This document shows positions 8,451 through 17,869 of a stretch of DNA of 32,276 bases, piece after piece; the first letter of the stretch is position 1; each line of letters begins with the position of its first letter. The DNA lies in the IMG/VR virus record IMGVR_UViG_3300017714_000078, positions 1 through 32,276 of that record; one strand, given 5' to 3'. The stretch comes from a virus. The notes beneath the pieces are model-generated. The model did no database searches and was not told where the DNA came from. It was given only the letters and a program-made list of their open reading frames with translations. Both the position numbers and the translations under genes were made by a program.

Positions 8451-10331
8451 ATGAGCAAAGTAAGAATATATGGTGACACTAGTGGATATGTAGACATAGC
8501 TGTGCCAGCAGTTGCAGGTACACGCACACTAAACTTGGATAAAGTTCCACAAACAGCTACCAATGGAAATACTGGCATTGGTACTGATAACCCAAGTCAA
8601 AATTTACATGTATCTAGTTCAGATCATACTAGAGTTTTAGTTACAGCCGGCACTGACAAATATGCTGAACTACAATTTGAAAATGATGCACAAAAATTTG
8701 CAATAGGCGTACAAAATGACGATAAGTTTTTCTTGTATAATTCTACTGGTACATCACAAGTATTGACTGTTGACACATCTAGTAATGTTGGTTTTGGCAC
8801 ACAGAGTCCAAGTGCTAGGCTTCATGTGAAATCTGCCGGTACAGGTAATGTGTTATATGTAGAATCTTCAGATGGGCATCATTTAGGAGGATTTTATCAA
8901 GAATCTGACACTCGTGCGGCTTTCAATGTTAGAGATGCTAGTGGAAATGTCAAGGTTAATTTAGATGCTGGCGGAGATAGCTGGTTTACTGGTGGTGATG
9001 TTGGTATTGGAACTACAAATGGTGATGTTACAAGTGATGGAACTGCTAGTAGAACATACGTTGGTATTATAGGAAGCGGTAATCGAGGTCGTTTAAACTT
9101 AGGTTCTACAGCCGCAAATGGTGCAGATTCTGGCTCCCTTTCTTTTGTCAATGGTGCTAACGAACTCGGATCCATCACCATGGATACTAATTCTGGTGTA
9201 CAAAATGCTGGTAAAATGTATATAACAAGTACTGATGATATACTTGTTAGATCAATAAGTGATATAACCTATCAGACTACGTATACTAATAGCACAGCTG
9301 GTGATCACATATTCAAGTCTTACAACACAGAAATTATGAGATTAGATGGTGCTAACAATAGAGTTGGCATTGGAACTACTACTCCAGTCTCTACTCTACA
9401 GATTATGCCACCTAACGAAGATCAAAATAGTTTTAGAATTTACCGCGGTAAAAACGGCGGATACGAACTTAACTATTTAAACATGAGCCTTTATCAAGGT
9501 AATACTGTGTTTAATACAACATCAACTGATAGCTCTGGTAAAAGATATATATGGCAAATAAATGGTGCAGAAGCCGCAAGGATCGAGCAGGACGGTAGTT
9601 TAAATTTACTTAAAACTAGAGCAGGGTCAATCTCAGGTGGCACTAGTAATACAGGCGCAGTAATTAAATTACATACAGAAGGCCAATGGGAAAGTGGATA
9701 CGGTAATAATGCATTGGCAACTACCAACGATTACTTGGGCGGTATTGAGTTTTCCACAGGCGATAGTTCAACAGGTGAAGGTGTAAGAGCGGCTATTAGA
9801 GGAACAGTAGACAGCTACTATAATCAAAACAGTATTGTATTTGAAACAGCAGTCGGGGCAACAGCGGCTGAACCTATAGAACGTATGCGTGTCTGGCATA
9901 ATGGTATTGTTACAAAACCTTATACCCCTTCATTTTCATGTTATAAAAATGGTAATCAGACTGAACAAACTGGAAATGTTAATGTAACAAACTGGACTGA
10001 AAACTTTGATGAAGGCAACAATTTAAATAACTCTACAGGAGTATTTACTGCACCAGTCGCTGGTAAATATTATTTTACATTTAATGCAATGCACAGTGGT
10101 ACAATGGCTGGAGACCAACAATATAAGATCTTCCACAATGGAGTTTACTATCAAGGAAGCAATGATACCGGTGACGGCGGTAATTGGGACCAGTGTACAG
10201 TTGTAGCTATTATAGATATGGCAGCTAATGACACTGCCAATCCAGTTTCATATAGTAATGCAACTGACGGTAATAAACCGGCAGTTTACACCAACAGATA
10301 TAGTGGATGGATGGGATTTTTAATAGGATGA
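8451..10331 (+). CDS. Tail fibre with C1q-like C-terminal domain
   Basis: A 626-residue fibre. The N-terminus contains GDTSGYVDIAVPAVAGTRTL, a motif frequent at the start of marine phage fibres. Four VGIGT-like repeats follow, one of them altered (VGFGTQSPSARLHV). A C1q-like head starts near residue 490 with FTAPVAGKYYFTF, AANDTANPVSY and the closing strand GWMGFLIG. It follows the fibre at 6353 with a one-base gap and no promoter of its own, so it is probably expressed from the box at 6321. It holds one of only two GCAGC sites seen in the window (10221-10225). The ligand is unknown. Confidence 0.8.
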   Translation: MSKVRIYGDTSGYVDIAVPAVAGTRTLNLDKVPQTATNGNTGIGTDNPSQNLHVSSSDHTRVLVTAGTDKYAELQFENDAQKFAIGVQNDDKFFLYNSTGTSQVLTVDTSSNVGFGTQSPSARLHVKSAGTGNVLYVESSDGHHLGGFYQESDTRAAFNVRDASGNVKVNLDAGGDSWFTGGDVGIGTTNGDVTSDGTASRTYVGIIGSGNRGRLNLGSTAANGADSGSLSFVNGANELGSITMDTNSGVQNAGKMYITSTDDILVRSISDITYQTTYTNSTAGDHIFKSYNTEIMRLDGANNRVGIGTTTPVSTLQIMPPNEDQNSFRIYRGKNGGYELNYLNMSLYQGNTVFNTTSTDSSGKRYIWQINGAEAARIEQDGSLNLLKTRAGSISGGTSNTGAVIKLHTEGQWESGYGNNALATTNDYLGGIEFSTGDSSTGEGVRAAIRGTVDSYYNQNSIVFETAVGATAAEPIERMRVWHNGIVTKPYTPSFSCYKNGNQTEQTGNVNVTNWTENFDEGNNLNNSTGVFTAPVAGKYYFTFNAMHSGTMAGDQQYKIFHNGVYYQGSNDTGDGGNWDQCTVVAIIDMAANDTANPVSYSNATDGNKPAVYTNRYSGWMGFLIG

Positions 10332-10347
10332 TTAGTAGGATATACAT
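10332..10347 (+). promoter_or_regulatory. Ribosome binding site resembling the cassette leader, without a promoter box
   Basis: The gap holds TAGTAGGATATACAT before the ATG at 10348. This equals the ribosome-site half of the repeated leader (AGATAGGATATACATATG) but the ATAAATATGTATA half is absent. It looks like a leader copy that has lost its promoter, or a site where two cassettes were joined. Confidence 0.5.
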
Positions 10348-12111
10348 ATGCCTCTAGTATTAGACGGAACAACTGGATTTAACTTACCAGCAGGATCAGA
10401 AATTGGCGTAGGCACAGATACTCCGGCTGGTAACTTGAATGTTATTAGTACAGCTCATAATAACGGTTCCATATTTGATAGTGCAGGTACAACACAACTT
10501 TGGCTAAGAGATACTGATGCAACTTCAAATCAACGTAATTGGGGAATACAGGTAAGTGGTGGAGACTTTAATATCATTCGTGCAAATGACGATAGAGCCA
10601 GTGGATTTGTTACACCAATTTATATGCAACAGGCTCCTAGTAATTCACTAGTTATAAACAGTAGTGGTAATGTACTTCTTGGCACAACTGTAGAAGGTAG
10701 AGCCGCTGAAGGAGCAGATAGATTTACTATTGCTGACGCTACACACAGTGGTATGACAATTCGCAGTGGCACAGGCAGTTATGGTTCTATAAACTTTAGT
10801 GACAGCGAAGGTGGAACTGGAGAGTACGCAGGGTCTATTTTCTTTGCTCATGGTGGGCTTGGTGATAAATTGGTATTAGCTACAGCTGGCATTGACAGAG
10901 TTACAATTAGTAGTAATAGTGTTGGTATTGGTACACAATCTCCAGCATCGCCTCTGGGAGCAAACTATAGTTCACTAGACCTTAACAGTGGAGTATGGGG
11001 AGGTACTGTTAACTTCTCTGGTAATTCTGGAGGTTACATTGGTAACAGACATTCAGGAAATACTGGGTTAGGTTACTATTCAGCAGTAGCACACAGTTTT
11101 GCAGTAAACGGATCAACAGCCGCATCTTTAACAATAACCAGTGACGGTGACGTAGGTATTGGTGCAACAAATCCTGGAGGTTCTAGGCTATATTTACAGG
11201 ATACACATACTACCGCTGTAACCAATGCTACTCAATTGATAGCTAACACAACTTTAACCATTAACGGTAACTCCAGTCAAGGTTCTGATGTAATACGTAT
11301 GGGGCCGATGGGCACTGCTGGTAGATACTTCATAGATGTTTCTAATAGTGCTGGTAGTGCCGCATATGATCTTTTGTTGAATCCGATTGGTAGTGGCAAC
11401 GTTGGTATTGGTACAACTAGTGCTGGACAAACCTTAGTTGTACAAAACAATACATCGTCCAGCTATGGTGCAACTGGTTATAACGGTAATGCTACACTTA
11501 CACTTAAGACGCCAAATGCTGTAACTAACTATTCAGGAATTAGATATACTAATACTTCTGGTAATTACGAGTGGTACGCAGGTTCCAATCAAGTAGGTTC
11601 CAACTCAGCTGACTTTGTATTTCAAGGATATGACAGAGGTGCTGGTGGTTATAAAGAAATGATGCGAATAGAAGATAGTGGTTATGTAACAACGCCTCAG
11701 ATACCAGCGTTCTCATACTTGGGATCAAAATCACATAGTATTACTACAACTGGTACTCAGACAATGTCGAGTAGTAATGTATGGTCTGCAAGTGTTAATC
11801 ATGCGTTTAATAACGGTAGTCATTTTAATGCAAGTAATGGTAGATTTACAGCACCTATAGCTGGCAAATATTACTTTCAATTCCAATGTATGGCATCTAA
11901 TTTTGGTTCTGGATACCTTTGGTTTTACATGAACATCAATAGCACAACAAAATCATATATGCAAATGAATCAACAGACAAATCGTGTGCCTATGGTGCAT
12001 CATATGTACTGTGATCTATCCGCTAACGATTATGTTACTTGTCAATGGACAAATAACTATGTGAGTGGGCAAATACATTATCCAGGCTTTAGCGGGCACC
12101 TAATAGGCTAA
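10348..12111 (+). CDS. Tail fibre with C1q-like C-terminal domain
   Basis: A 587-residue fibre starting MPLVLDGTTGFNLPAGSEIGVG, a start seen in many marine phage fibres (LDGTTGI/F). Shaft repeats lie near residues 20, 192, 269 and 352, the last reading NVGIGTTSAGQTLVV. The C-terminal head from about residue 450 reads FTAPIAGKYYFQFQ, LSANDYVTCQW and ends FSGHLIG. It is close in plan to the heads at 8451 and 1725, but the surface stretches between the core strands differ, as expected if the core is kept for trimer packing and the loops bind receptors. The gene is followed by the paralogue of the 92-aa accessory protein, the same order as at 1725-3693. Confidence 0.8.
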   Translation: MPLVLDGTTGFNLPAGSEIGVGTDTPAGNLNVISTAHNNGSIFDSAGTTQLWLRDTDATSNQRNWGIQVSGGDFNIIRANDDRASGFVTPIYMQQAPSNSLVINSSGNVLLGTTVEGRAAEGADRFTIADATHSGMTIRSGTGSYGSINFSDSEGGTGEYAGSIFFAHGGLGDKLVLATAGIDRVTISSNSVGIGTQSPASPLGANYSSLDLNSGVWGGTVNFSGNSGGYIGNRHSGNTGLGYYSAVAHSFAVNGSTAASLTITSDGDVGIGATNPGGSRLYLQDTHTTAVTNATQLIANTTLTINGNSSQGSDVIRMGPMGTAGRYFIDVSNSAGSAAYDLLLNPIGSGNVGIGTTSAGQTLVVQNNTSSSYGATGYNGNATLTLKTPNAVTNYSGIRYTNTSGNYEWYAGSNQVGSNSADFVFQGYDRGAGGYKEMMRIEDSGYVTTPQIPAFSYLGSKSHSITTTGTQTMSSSNVWSASVNHAFNNGSHFNASNGRFTAPIAGKYYFQFQCMASNFGSGYLWFYMNINSTTKSYMQMNQQTNRVPMVHHMYCDLSANDYVTCQWTNNYVSGQIHYPGFSGHLIG

Positions 12112-12144
12112 TTAATAAGGTAAATAATACAAACGGAGAAAACC

Positions 12145-12423
12145 ATGCCAGATATTACAATTAGTATAACAGACACAGAGAAAAAAGCACTTGACTATGT
12201 GATGGTAGATATCAGTGAATGGACTGATAATGCAGTAACCAATCGTGCTAGAATTGCCAAAGATGAAATTATTTCACTATTAGTAGCACATTGTAATGCT
12301 AATAGCGTAGCTATTGCTACAGGTGAAGATGCTCAAGTAACTCAAGCATACACATTAGATGTAGTCAAAACAGCAGTACAGCAAAATGCAGATGCGGAAG
12401 CAGAACTCGCTGAAAAAGAATAG
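12145..12423 (+). CDS. Small alpha-helical fibre-accessory protein (92 aa)
   Basis: Paralogue of the gene at 3415 with the same length. The shared core is ISEWTDNAVTNRARIAKDEI at 21-40, followed by a predicted helical C-terminus rich in Ala, Glu and Gln (VVKTAVQQNADAEAELAEKE). A strong ribosome site GGAGAA lies six bases before the ATG, unlike the weak site of its paralogue. It closes cassette 2 just before the late promoter at 12434. The conserved order (C1q-tipped fibre, this protein, promoter) in two places suggests a specific partnership with that fibre type. Function is unknown; a folding or attachment role is inferred. Confidence 0.65.
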   Translation: MPDITISITDTEKKALDYVMVDISEWTDNAVTNRARIAKDEIISLLVAHCNANSVAIATGEDAQVTQAYTLDVVKTAVQQNADAEAELAEKE

Positions 12424-12433
12424 TCGATTTAAA

Positions 12434-12441
12434 CATAAATA
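12434..12441 (+). promoter_or_regulatory. T4-type late promoter box (CATAAATA)
   Basis: It lies 25 bases before the ATG at 12467 and is flanked by TTTAAA upstream and TGTATAATAGATAGGATAC downstream, matching the leader repeat. The gene start is CATTTATG here instead of CATATG. Confidence 0.7.
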
Positions 12442-12466
12442 TGTATAATAGATAGGATACACATTT

Positions 12467-15247
12467 ATGCCGTATATTGGACAGGGTCTTACTGAAGGTA
12501 GACGTAGACTACACAATTTTGTAGCAACATCAAATCAAACAACTTTTACAGCTACATATGATGTAGGCTACATTGACGTCTATCAAAATGGAATTTTATT
12601 AACTTCTACAGATTACACAGCTACCAATGGTACAACTGTGGTACTAGCTGTAGGTGCTAGTAGCGGTGATGAAATTACGATTATTGCACATCAAATATTC
12701 AGTGTCACTGACACAGTTAGTGCAATTACAGGCGGTGCTTTTGGTGGTAATGTTGATGTAACTGGAAATATTACAACTACAGGTAGTTTACAAGGTCCTA
12801 GCAGTTTTACAATTGATCCAGCAACACACGGAGACAACACAGGCACAGTAGTCATAGCAGGTGACTTGACTGTAAATGGTACTACCACAACAATTAATTC
12901 AACTACATTAGATATTGATGACAAAAATATCACACTAGCAAGTGGATCTGCTAATGCTTCTGTAGCCAATGGAGCAGGTTTTACTGTAGACTTAGGATCT
13001 GATGGTACTGCTACAATCAATTATGATAATACTAACGACGAGTGGGACTTTAATAAGCCAATAGACGTTGCTAGTATTACTGTTAATACTTTAAATGGCG
13101 GCGCAACGAACTTTGATATTAAGCAAAATACAGCTGATGGTTCAGATAATAAAAGAACTAGAATTGGCGGCGGCGGTGATGTAATTAACACTCGTGGTGC
13201 GTTTATTGAGTTACACGGTAACGAACATACATCAACTGGTAAAGCAATTATTAATGCAGGTAATGTAACTGGTGGTGAAATTTCTTTAAGAACAGGTGGA
13301 AGTGAAAATGTTGTTATAGCTAAGAATGGCAACGTTGGTATTGGTACACCCAGTCCAGATACTAAATTTCATGTTTACAACTCATCAGGAAACACATACG
13401 CTAAACTAGAATCTAATGCAAATAATACTAGAAGTGCTTTATTACCTTGGGCTAAGAAATCAGACGGATCTACACTAAGAGGCTATATTGGTGTAACAGG
13501 CGATGCCAACAAAATGGAAATTGCTACATCTACAAATGATAGTATACATTTTTATACTAACAACAATCCTACTAACAATGGTATATTCTTAAAAGCTAGC
13601 GGCGATGTTGGTATTGGTACAACTAGTCCGCAGGTTAAACTTCAAGTAAATGATACCGGAACAGCGGTTCCTACGAGTGGATACGGAACAGGGTTTAATG
13701 TATCAAGAGCCGATGGTCTTATAGGTATGACTATGGGTTATCTGACTACAAATAACACCATGTATATACAAGCTAGAAACTTTACTAATACAGATAGTCA
13801 ACCTCTTTTATTAAATCCAAATGGCGGTAATGTTGGGATTGGTACAGATGATCTAGATTTTCCTCTTGTAGTAAATTCATCATCTGGCGGCAACACTGTT
13901 AAATTACTTGGCAGATCAGCGGATAATATATCTAGTCTTGCTTTTTCAGATGCTGGAAATACAGCGACTAATTATATTCAAGGCAATAGTTCTTTTATCA
14001 GAGCTAGAGCAGATGGCGGGTTCCACTTCCGCAAAGGTGGCACCCCCGTAACCACTGATACGGGGGCATTTACGGTAAACGGTTTAAATGTTGGTATTGG
14101 TACAGATAATCCAGTGCATAAATTTCATATTAATCAACCTGGAAATAGTCCACAGATGCGAATTAGTGGTAATGCTAATTGGGATTTTTATTCGTATAAT
14201 GATACCAATTTTTATGTTAACAATGCTAGCGGAACAGTTTTAGGACTTCTGGGTAACAGAGACGCTTACTTTGGTAAGAATTTAAGCATTGGTGACAGCG
14301 TATTGAGTACATACCATACTAGTTACCCAGCACTAGACCTTGGATCTAGTGCTAGTGTACAAGGTTATACTGGCAATAATGGTGTTTGGCTACAAAGTAA
14401 TTTGTTTATGAACACAAACGGACATTGGACTTCTAAGAGTGACGACTATTCTGCAATGTTGGAATTGTACGATGGTAATTTTCATTTTTATAACACAGCT
14501 AGTGGAACAGGAACCAGAACATTATTAACACCGATGGTTATTAAACAAAATGGCAACGTTGGTATAGGAACAGGTAACCCAAACAAAAACTTACATGTTT
14601 ACGGAACTAATCCTACAATCCAAGTTCAGGGCGATAGTAATAGTTATTATCCTCGCATTGATATGACAGGGGTGAACGGTGGTCTTCATCTAGGAACATA
14701 TTGGGGTGGCAATATTACAAGTGCAGGCGACTTTTCGATTTGGACTGGCGGTACTGGAGATGGCGGAACAAAACAATTACAAATTCAAAATAGTAGTGGC
14801 AAGCTACAAACATACGGAAACACTTTTCATATCCATGCTGGGCAAGGAACACTAGGTCATGCAAACGAATTTCAATTCTTAACCACTGAAGTTGCAACCG
14901 GAACAAGCGGTAACTGGTATGATGTGTGCTATGTGAGTCACTCACCAAATTTGAGGTTTCATGGCATGAGTGTACAAGACAACAATCAGGTGTACTATGG
15001 CGGTGCTAGATATATGGGAGCTCTAATGGGCACATACGGAAATGTTGCATGTTATCAAGAACAAAAAAGAGTTAGTGCTATGAATGGCGGCGGTGTTAGT
15101 GATATAGATTACAGATATCTCAACAGCGGAGCCTCCAGTGGAAGTTATAGATTGCAAGTAAAATTAAATTTTTCAAGTGGTAGTCATAGAGTATATACAT
15201 GTGTGTATGGAAATGCAACTGCTGAAATTTCTAAAGACGGATACTAA
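12467..15247 (+). CDS. Long tail fibre with unassigned C-terminal tip domain
   Basis: A 926-residue fibre opening cassette 3. The N-terminus (MPYIGQGLTEGRRRLHNF) leads into a small beta module at about 18-85 (TTFTATYDVGYIDVYQNG, DYTATNGTTVVL), also used at 20923 and four times at the end of 29346. Next come SFTIDPATHGDNTGTV and LTVNGTTTTINSTTLDIDD, then five VGIGT repeats from about residue 290 to 700. The last 130 residues (from HIHAGQGTLG) contain Cys, Trp and Tyr-rich stretches such as NWYDVCYVSHSP and do not match C1q or S74 patterns that I know, so the tip is a candidate new binding or trimerising domain. A perfect 8-bp inverted repeat lies inside the gene at 14043-14066. Confidence 0.78.
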   Translation: MPYIGQGLTEGRRRLHNFVATSNQTTFTATYDVGYIDVYQNGILLTSTDYTATNGTTVVLAVGASSGDEITIIAHQIFSVTDTVSAITGGAFGGNVDVTGNITTTGSLQGPSSFTIDPATHGDNTGTVVIAGDLTVNGTTTTINSTTLDIDDKNITLASGSANASVANGAGFTVDLGSDGTATINYDNTNDEWDFNKPIDVASITVNTLNGGATNFDIKQNTADGSDNKRTRIGGGGDVINTRGAFIELHGNEHTSTGKAIINAGNVTGGEISLRTGGSENVVIAKNGNVGIGTPSPDTKFHVYNSSGNTYAKLESNANNTRSALLPWAKKSDGSTLRGYIGVTGDANKMEIATSTNDSIHFYTNNNPTNNGIFLKASGDVGIGTTSPQVKLQVNDTGTAVPTSGYGTGFNVSRADGLIGMTMGYLTTNNTMYIQARNFTNTDSQPLLLNPNGGNVGIGTDDLDFPLVVNSSSGGNTVKLLGRSADNISSLAFSDAGNTATNYIQGNSSFIRARADGGFHFRKGGTPVTTDTGAFTVNGLNVGIGTDNPVHKFHINQPGNSPQMRISGNANWDFYSYNDTNFYVNNASGTVLGLLGNRDAYFGKNLSIGDSVLSTYHTSYPALDLGSSASVQGYTGNNGVWLQSNLFMNTNGHWTSKSDDYSAMLELYDGNFHFYNTASGTGTRTLLTPMVIKQNGNVGIGTGNPNKNLHVYGTNPTIQVQGDSNSYYPRIDMTGVNGGLHLGTYWGGNITSAGDFSIWTGGTGDGGTKQLQIQNSSGKLQTYGNTFHIHAGQGTLGHANEFQFLTTEVATGTSGNWYDVCYVSHSPNLRFHGMSVQDNNQVYYGGARYMGALMGTYGNVACYQEQKRVSAMNGGGVSDIDYRYLNSGASSGSYRLQVKLNFSSGSHRVYTCVYGNATAEISKDGY
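14043..14066. repeat. Perfect 8-bp GC-rich inverted repeat inside a fibre gene
   Basis: CCCCCGTA at 14043-14050 pairs exactly with TACGGGGG at 14059-14066 around an 8-base loop. It is much richer in G and C than its surroundings. There is no T run after it, so it is not a standard terminator. It lies about 20 bases before a VGIGT repeat. Confidence 0.6.
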
Positions 15248-15248
15248 A

Positions 15249-15467
15249 ATGGAAAAAACAACAATAGATACGCATACACTGGAACATATTCCAGAAGAGC
15301 ATAGATCAAATGCTACTTCATACGAAGCACCAGATGGTTTATGGACACAATCAGACAAAGACAATGGTATATTACCTGAGGGTAAAAATGTAGGTGATGT
15401 TAGAGAAGCCGCTCATACTAGATATACAGTGACTTATTCTCCAAAACTAACTTATGATTATACGTAA
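15249..15467 (+). CDS. Small hypothetical protein (72 aa) after a long fibre
   Basis: The start MEKTTIDTHTLEH at 15249 follows the fibre stop by one base; an in-frame ATG at 15177 would run inside the fibre gene and is rejected. The protein is hydrophilic (PEEHRSNATSYEAPDGLWTQSDKDNGIL), ends in alternating polar and aromatic residues (RYTVTYSPKLTYDY), and has no membrane segment or known motif. Its place at the end of a cassette, where other cassettes carry chaperone-like genes, suggests a role tied to the 926-aa fibre, but there is no sequence support beyond position. A 20-base gap then leads to the next late promoter. Confidence 0.6.
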   Translation: MEKTTIDTHTLEHIPEEHRSNATSYEAPDGLWTQSDKDNGILPEGKNVGDVREAAHTRYTVTYSPKLTYDYT

Positions 15468-15487
15468 CAATTGATAGCCTTGACTAG

Positions 15488-15495
15488 TATAAATA
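15488..15495 (+). promoter_or_regulatory. T4-type late promoter box (TATAAATA)
   Basis: An exact match to the T4 late-promoter octamer, 23 bases before the ATG at 15519. The leader downstream (TGTATAACAGATAAGG, then TATACATATG) is the best copy of the repeated form in the window. Confidence 0.8.
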
Positions 15496-15518
15496 TGTAT
15501 AACAGATAAGGTATACAT

Positions 15519-17681
15519 ATGTCAAATGCACGTAACTTAGGAAACATAACCACAGGCGGACACCAAGGTGCAAGGGTGGCTGATGTTACTACTGAAGTAG
15601 CAAATCTAGTTGATAGTGCACCAGGTACACTGAATACATTAAATGAACTAGCGGCGGCATTGGGAGATGACGCAAATTTCTCAACTACTGTTACAAATTC
15701 AATAGCAACAAAACTACCACTTGCTGGTGGTACTATGACTGGTAATTTAACACTAGGCGATAGTACTAAAGCTGTTTTTGGTAATGACTCAGACTTAGAG
15801 ATTTATTTTGACGGTAACTCAAAAATTGCTGATGTTGGTGATGGAAAACTTGAGCTTCATTCCAATGGTACTGGTGTGTTTATTCAAAAAGGTGCTACAG
15901 AGTATATGGCTAAGTTTGAAACAGACGGTGCAGTAACTCTTTACCATGACAACTCACCCAAACTAGCTACAATCTCCTCTGGAATTGATGTTACTGGTAG
16001 AGTTGGTATTGGCTCAGATAGTCCAGCTTATGCACTTGATGCAGTAGGCTCTACAGGAAACACTGCCTATCTTCGTGTTACAAGAGCTACGGCATCTCAA
16101 GGAGAAGTAGGAGTCTGGTTAAACGATTGGGCTATGTACCAAAAAACTAATAGTGCAAATTTACATTGGTATAGAGCTGTAACTGGAGATTTATTGACGT
16201 TAACAACAACTGGTAGAGTTGGTATTGGATCAACTGATCCTGGCTCTACTTTTGATGTTAGAAATGGCACTGCTAACACACAAGTCGCATCATTTTCTGG
16301 TGCAGACTCTGGAGGCGGATTAAAAATTAAAACTGCTTCAACAACTAGAAACGATGACACTGTAATTTTTAATGCTAGTGATGCATTTGGAGAAATTGCC
16401 TTTGCTTCTGATAATACTGAAGTTATGCGTATTAGTGACAGTTACAAGGTGGGTATTGGAACAAATGATCCTCAACAGATGTTACACATAAGAGGCACCA
16501 GTCCTCAAATTATGCTGGAAGATAGCGATGCTACTGGAACTCCATATTCTAAAGTAAGCGGTGCTGATGGTAATCTTTATTTGCAAGCAGATGAAGGCAA
16601 CGAAGCGGCAAGCAGTTTCATATCAATGCGTGTAGACGGTTCAGAAAAATTAAAACTTACCGACACAACTATAAGAGTTGGTGGCGGTGGATCTGTAGAC
16701 AGTGCAAACACACAGTTTAATATGGAATTTCCTGCAACTGGAGGAATAAACTTTGGTAGTGGTTATACTTTTAGTAATATTTTCGGCGATGCTTTAGGTA
16801 ACTTATTCATAAAAGCAAATGCGTATCCTGCTAATACTGGTAGTGAAAGTAGAATAGAATTTAAAGCCGCAAATAGCGGCGGCGGCGCAGGTGATGTAAT
16901 GACTTATGCTGGTAACGGTATTTTAACTATTGGCAGTAACTATGGAACCAACGGAGGTTGGGAAGGTGCTAGTAGTAATCCTAAACTACAAGTAGAACAA
17001 GATGATGCATATAGGGGTATTTCACTAAGGGTAACTGGAAGTTCTAATGTTCATCCTACACTTTCACTGGATCGAAGTGGTCCCAGTGGTGGTCAAACAA
17101 CAAATAGTGCTAAACTAGGTCAAATAATTTTCAACGGGTCAAGCGGTTCTTATATTGGCAGAGTTGCGGCTTCCATTACAGCTGAACAATTTGGAGACTA
17201 TACTGGCGGATATGTGCCTGGACAACTGAAATTTAACACAAGTAATACTACAGCAACACATAATGGGCAAAGTCCTTCAGGAAGTCATCAAAAAAGACTT
17301 ACTATTAATCCTGCGGGAGATTTTTTGATTGGGTCACAATTCAATTATCACGTTCTAAGTGGTACTGCAAATCCAAACAGTGCATTTCAATACGATTTTT
17401 ATAGAGATACATACGGGCATCCAATGAAAATTACATGTGCAATTTCTCATTGGAACGGCGCATATATGAGTTATACAGAAGGTTTTTATTGGGGATTTAA
17501 TACAGCAATGAGTAGTAATGTTCTGCATAGTTATAATGGCGGCAATGGTAGTTGGACAATAAGTTTCCCAACTAATAATATTGTCAGAGTAAGAATGAAC
17601 GGAGATGCCAGCTATGCTTACGGCAGTGGTTGGTATATAAAACTAGAAGGTAATTTAAGAAGGACACATACACACGCATGA
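15519..17681 (+). CDS. Tail fibre with unassigned C-terminal tip domain
   Basis: A 720-residue fibre. The N-terminus MSNARNLGNITTGG is followed by a 45-residue block at 31-75 (VDSAPGTL to GGTMTG) that recurs in the next fibre with two differences. Then come one DLEIYFDG module (about 91-150) and three VGIG repeats (near 163, 235 and 311). The last 110 residues, after PAGDFLIGSQ, are Tyr, Trp, Gly and Asn-rich (HWNGAYMSYTEGFYWGF) and finish LRRTHTHA; I do not recognise this domain. The gene is promoter-proximal, and its stop overlaps the start of a 63-aa protein by ATGA. Shaft and binding roles are inferred from the repeats and context. Confidence 0.78.
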   Translation: MSNARNLGNITTGGHQGARVADVTTEVANLVDSAPGTLNTLNELAAALGDDANFSTTVTNSIATKLPLAGGTMTGNLTLGDSTKAVFGNDSDLEIYFDGNSKIADVGDGKLELHSNGTGVFIQKGATEYMAKFETDGAVTLYHDNSPKLATISSGIDVTGRVGIGSDSPAYALDAVGSTGNTAYLRVTRATASQGEVGVWLNDWAMYQKTNSANLHWYRAVTGDLLTLTTTGRVGIGSTDPGSTFDVRNGTANTQVASFSGADSGGGLKIKTASTTRNDDTVIFNASDAFGEIAFASDNTEVMRISDSYKVGIGTNDPQQMLHIRGTSPQIMLEDSDATGTPYSKVSGADGNLYLQADEGNEAASSFISMRVDGSEKLKLTDTTIRVGGGGSVDSANTQFNMEFPATGGINFGSGYTFSNIFGDALGNLFIKANAYPANTGSESRIEFKAANSGGGAGDVMTYAGNGILTIGSNYGTNGGWEGASSNPKLQVEQDDAYRGISLRVTGSSNVHPTLSLDRSGPSGGQTTNSAKLGQIIFNGSSGSYIGRVAASITAEQFGDYTGGYVPGQLKFNTSNTTATHNGQSPSGSHQKRLTINPAGDFLIGSQFNYHVLSGTANPNSAFQYDFYRDTYGHPMKITCAISHWNGAYMSYTEGFYWGFNTAMSSNVLHSYNGGNGSWTISFPTNNIVRVRMNGDASYAYGSGWYIKLEGNLRRTHTHA

Positions 17682-17869
17682 CTTATATAGTATTTAAAAA
17701 TAATGAAGTAGTTTTTTCTGCAGATAGTTTACCTGCTTTTGATGATGACACACTAATAATTACCAACAACCTGGAAGAATATAATCCAGGTTATGATTAT
17801 AGTGTTGTTGACGGCGAAGCAGTAAAAGGTGAGCCCAGAGAAATACCTCACCCACCAGAGGAAGAATAA
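17678..17869 (+). CDS. Small hypothetical acidic protein (63 aa)
   Basis: MTYIVFKNNEVVFSADSLPAFDDDTLIITNN starts in ATGA overlap with the fibre stop, and its stop is directly followed by the next ATG. It is acidic, with a predicted beta start and a proline-rich end (EIPHPPEEE). No catalytic or binding motif is seen. It sits in the slot where other fibres are followed by accessory proteins, so a fibre-linked role is plausible but not shown. A 7-bp inverted repeat (AACCTGG at 17768-17774 with CCAGGTT at 17786-17792) lies inside it. Confidence 0.6.
   Translation: MTYIVFKNNEVVFSADSLPAFDDDTLIITNNLEEYNPGYDYSVVDGEAVKGEPREIPHPPEEE

Noticed and set aside
15479-15484. TTGACT near 15479 as a bacterial -35 box for the promoter at 15488.
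   Set aside because: It is only a few bases from the octamer, far short of the 16-18 bases needed, and other leaders lack it.
15495-15509. A four-codon mini-ORF (ATG TAT AAC AGA TAA) just before cassette starts, repeated in most leaders as MY(N/S)(R/K)-stop.
   Set aside because: Its ATG uses the last A of the promoter octamer, upstream of where a T4-type late transcript begins, so it would be absent from that mRNA. It is best explained by the conserved promoter flank.
17768-17792. The inverted repeat AACCTGG/CCAGGTT as a terminator inside the 63-aa gene.
   Set aside because: Stem of seven with an 11-base loop and no T run; it lies inside an open coding region that continues to the next gene.
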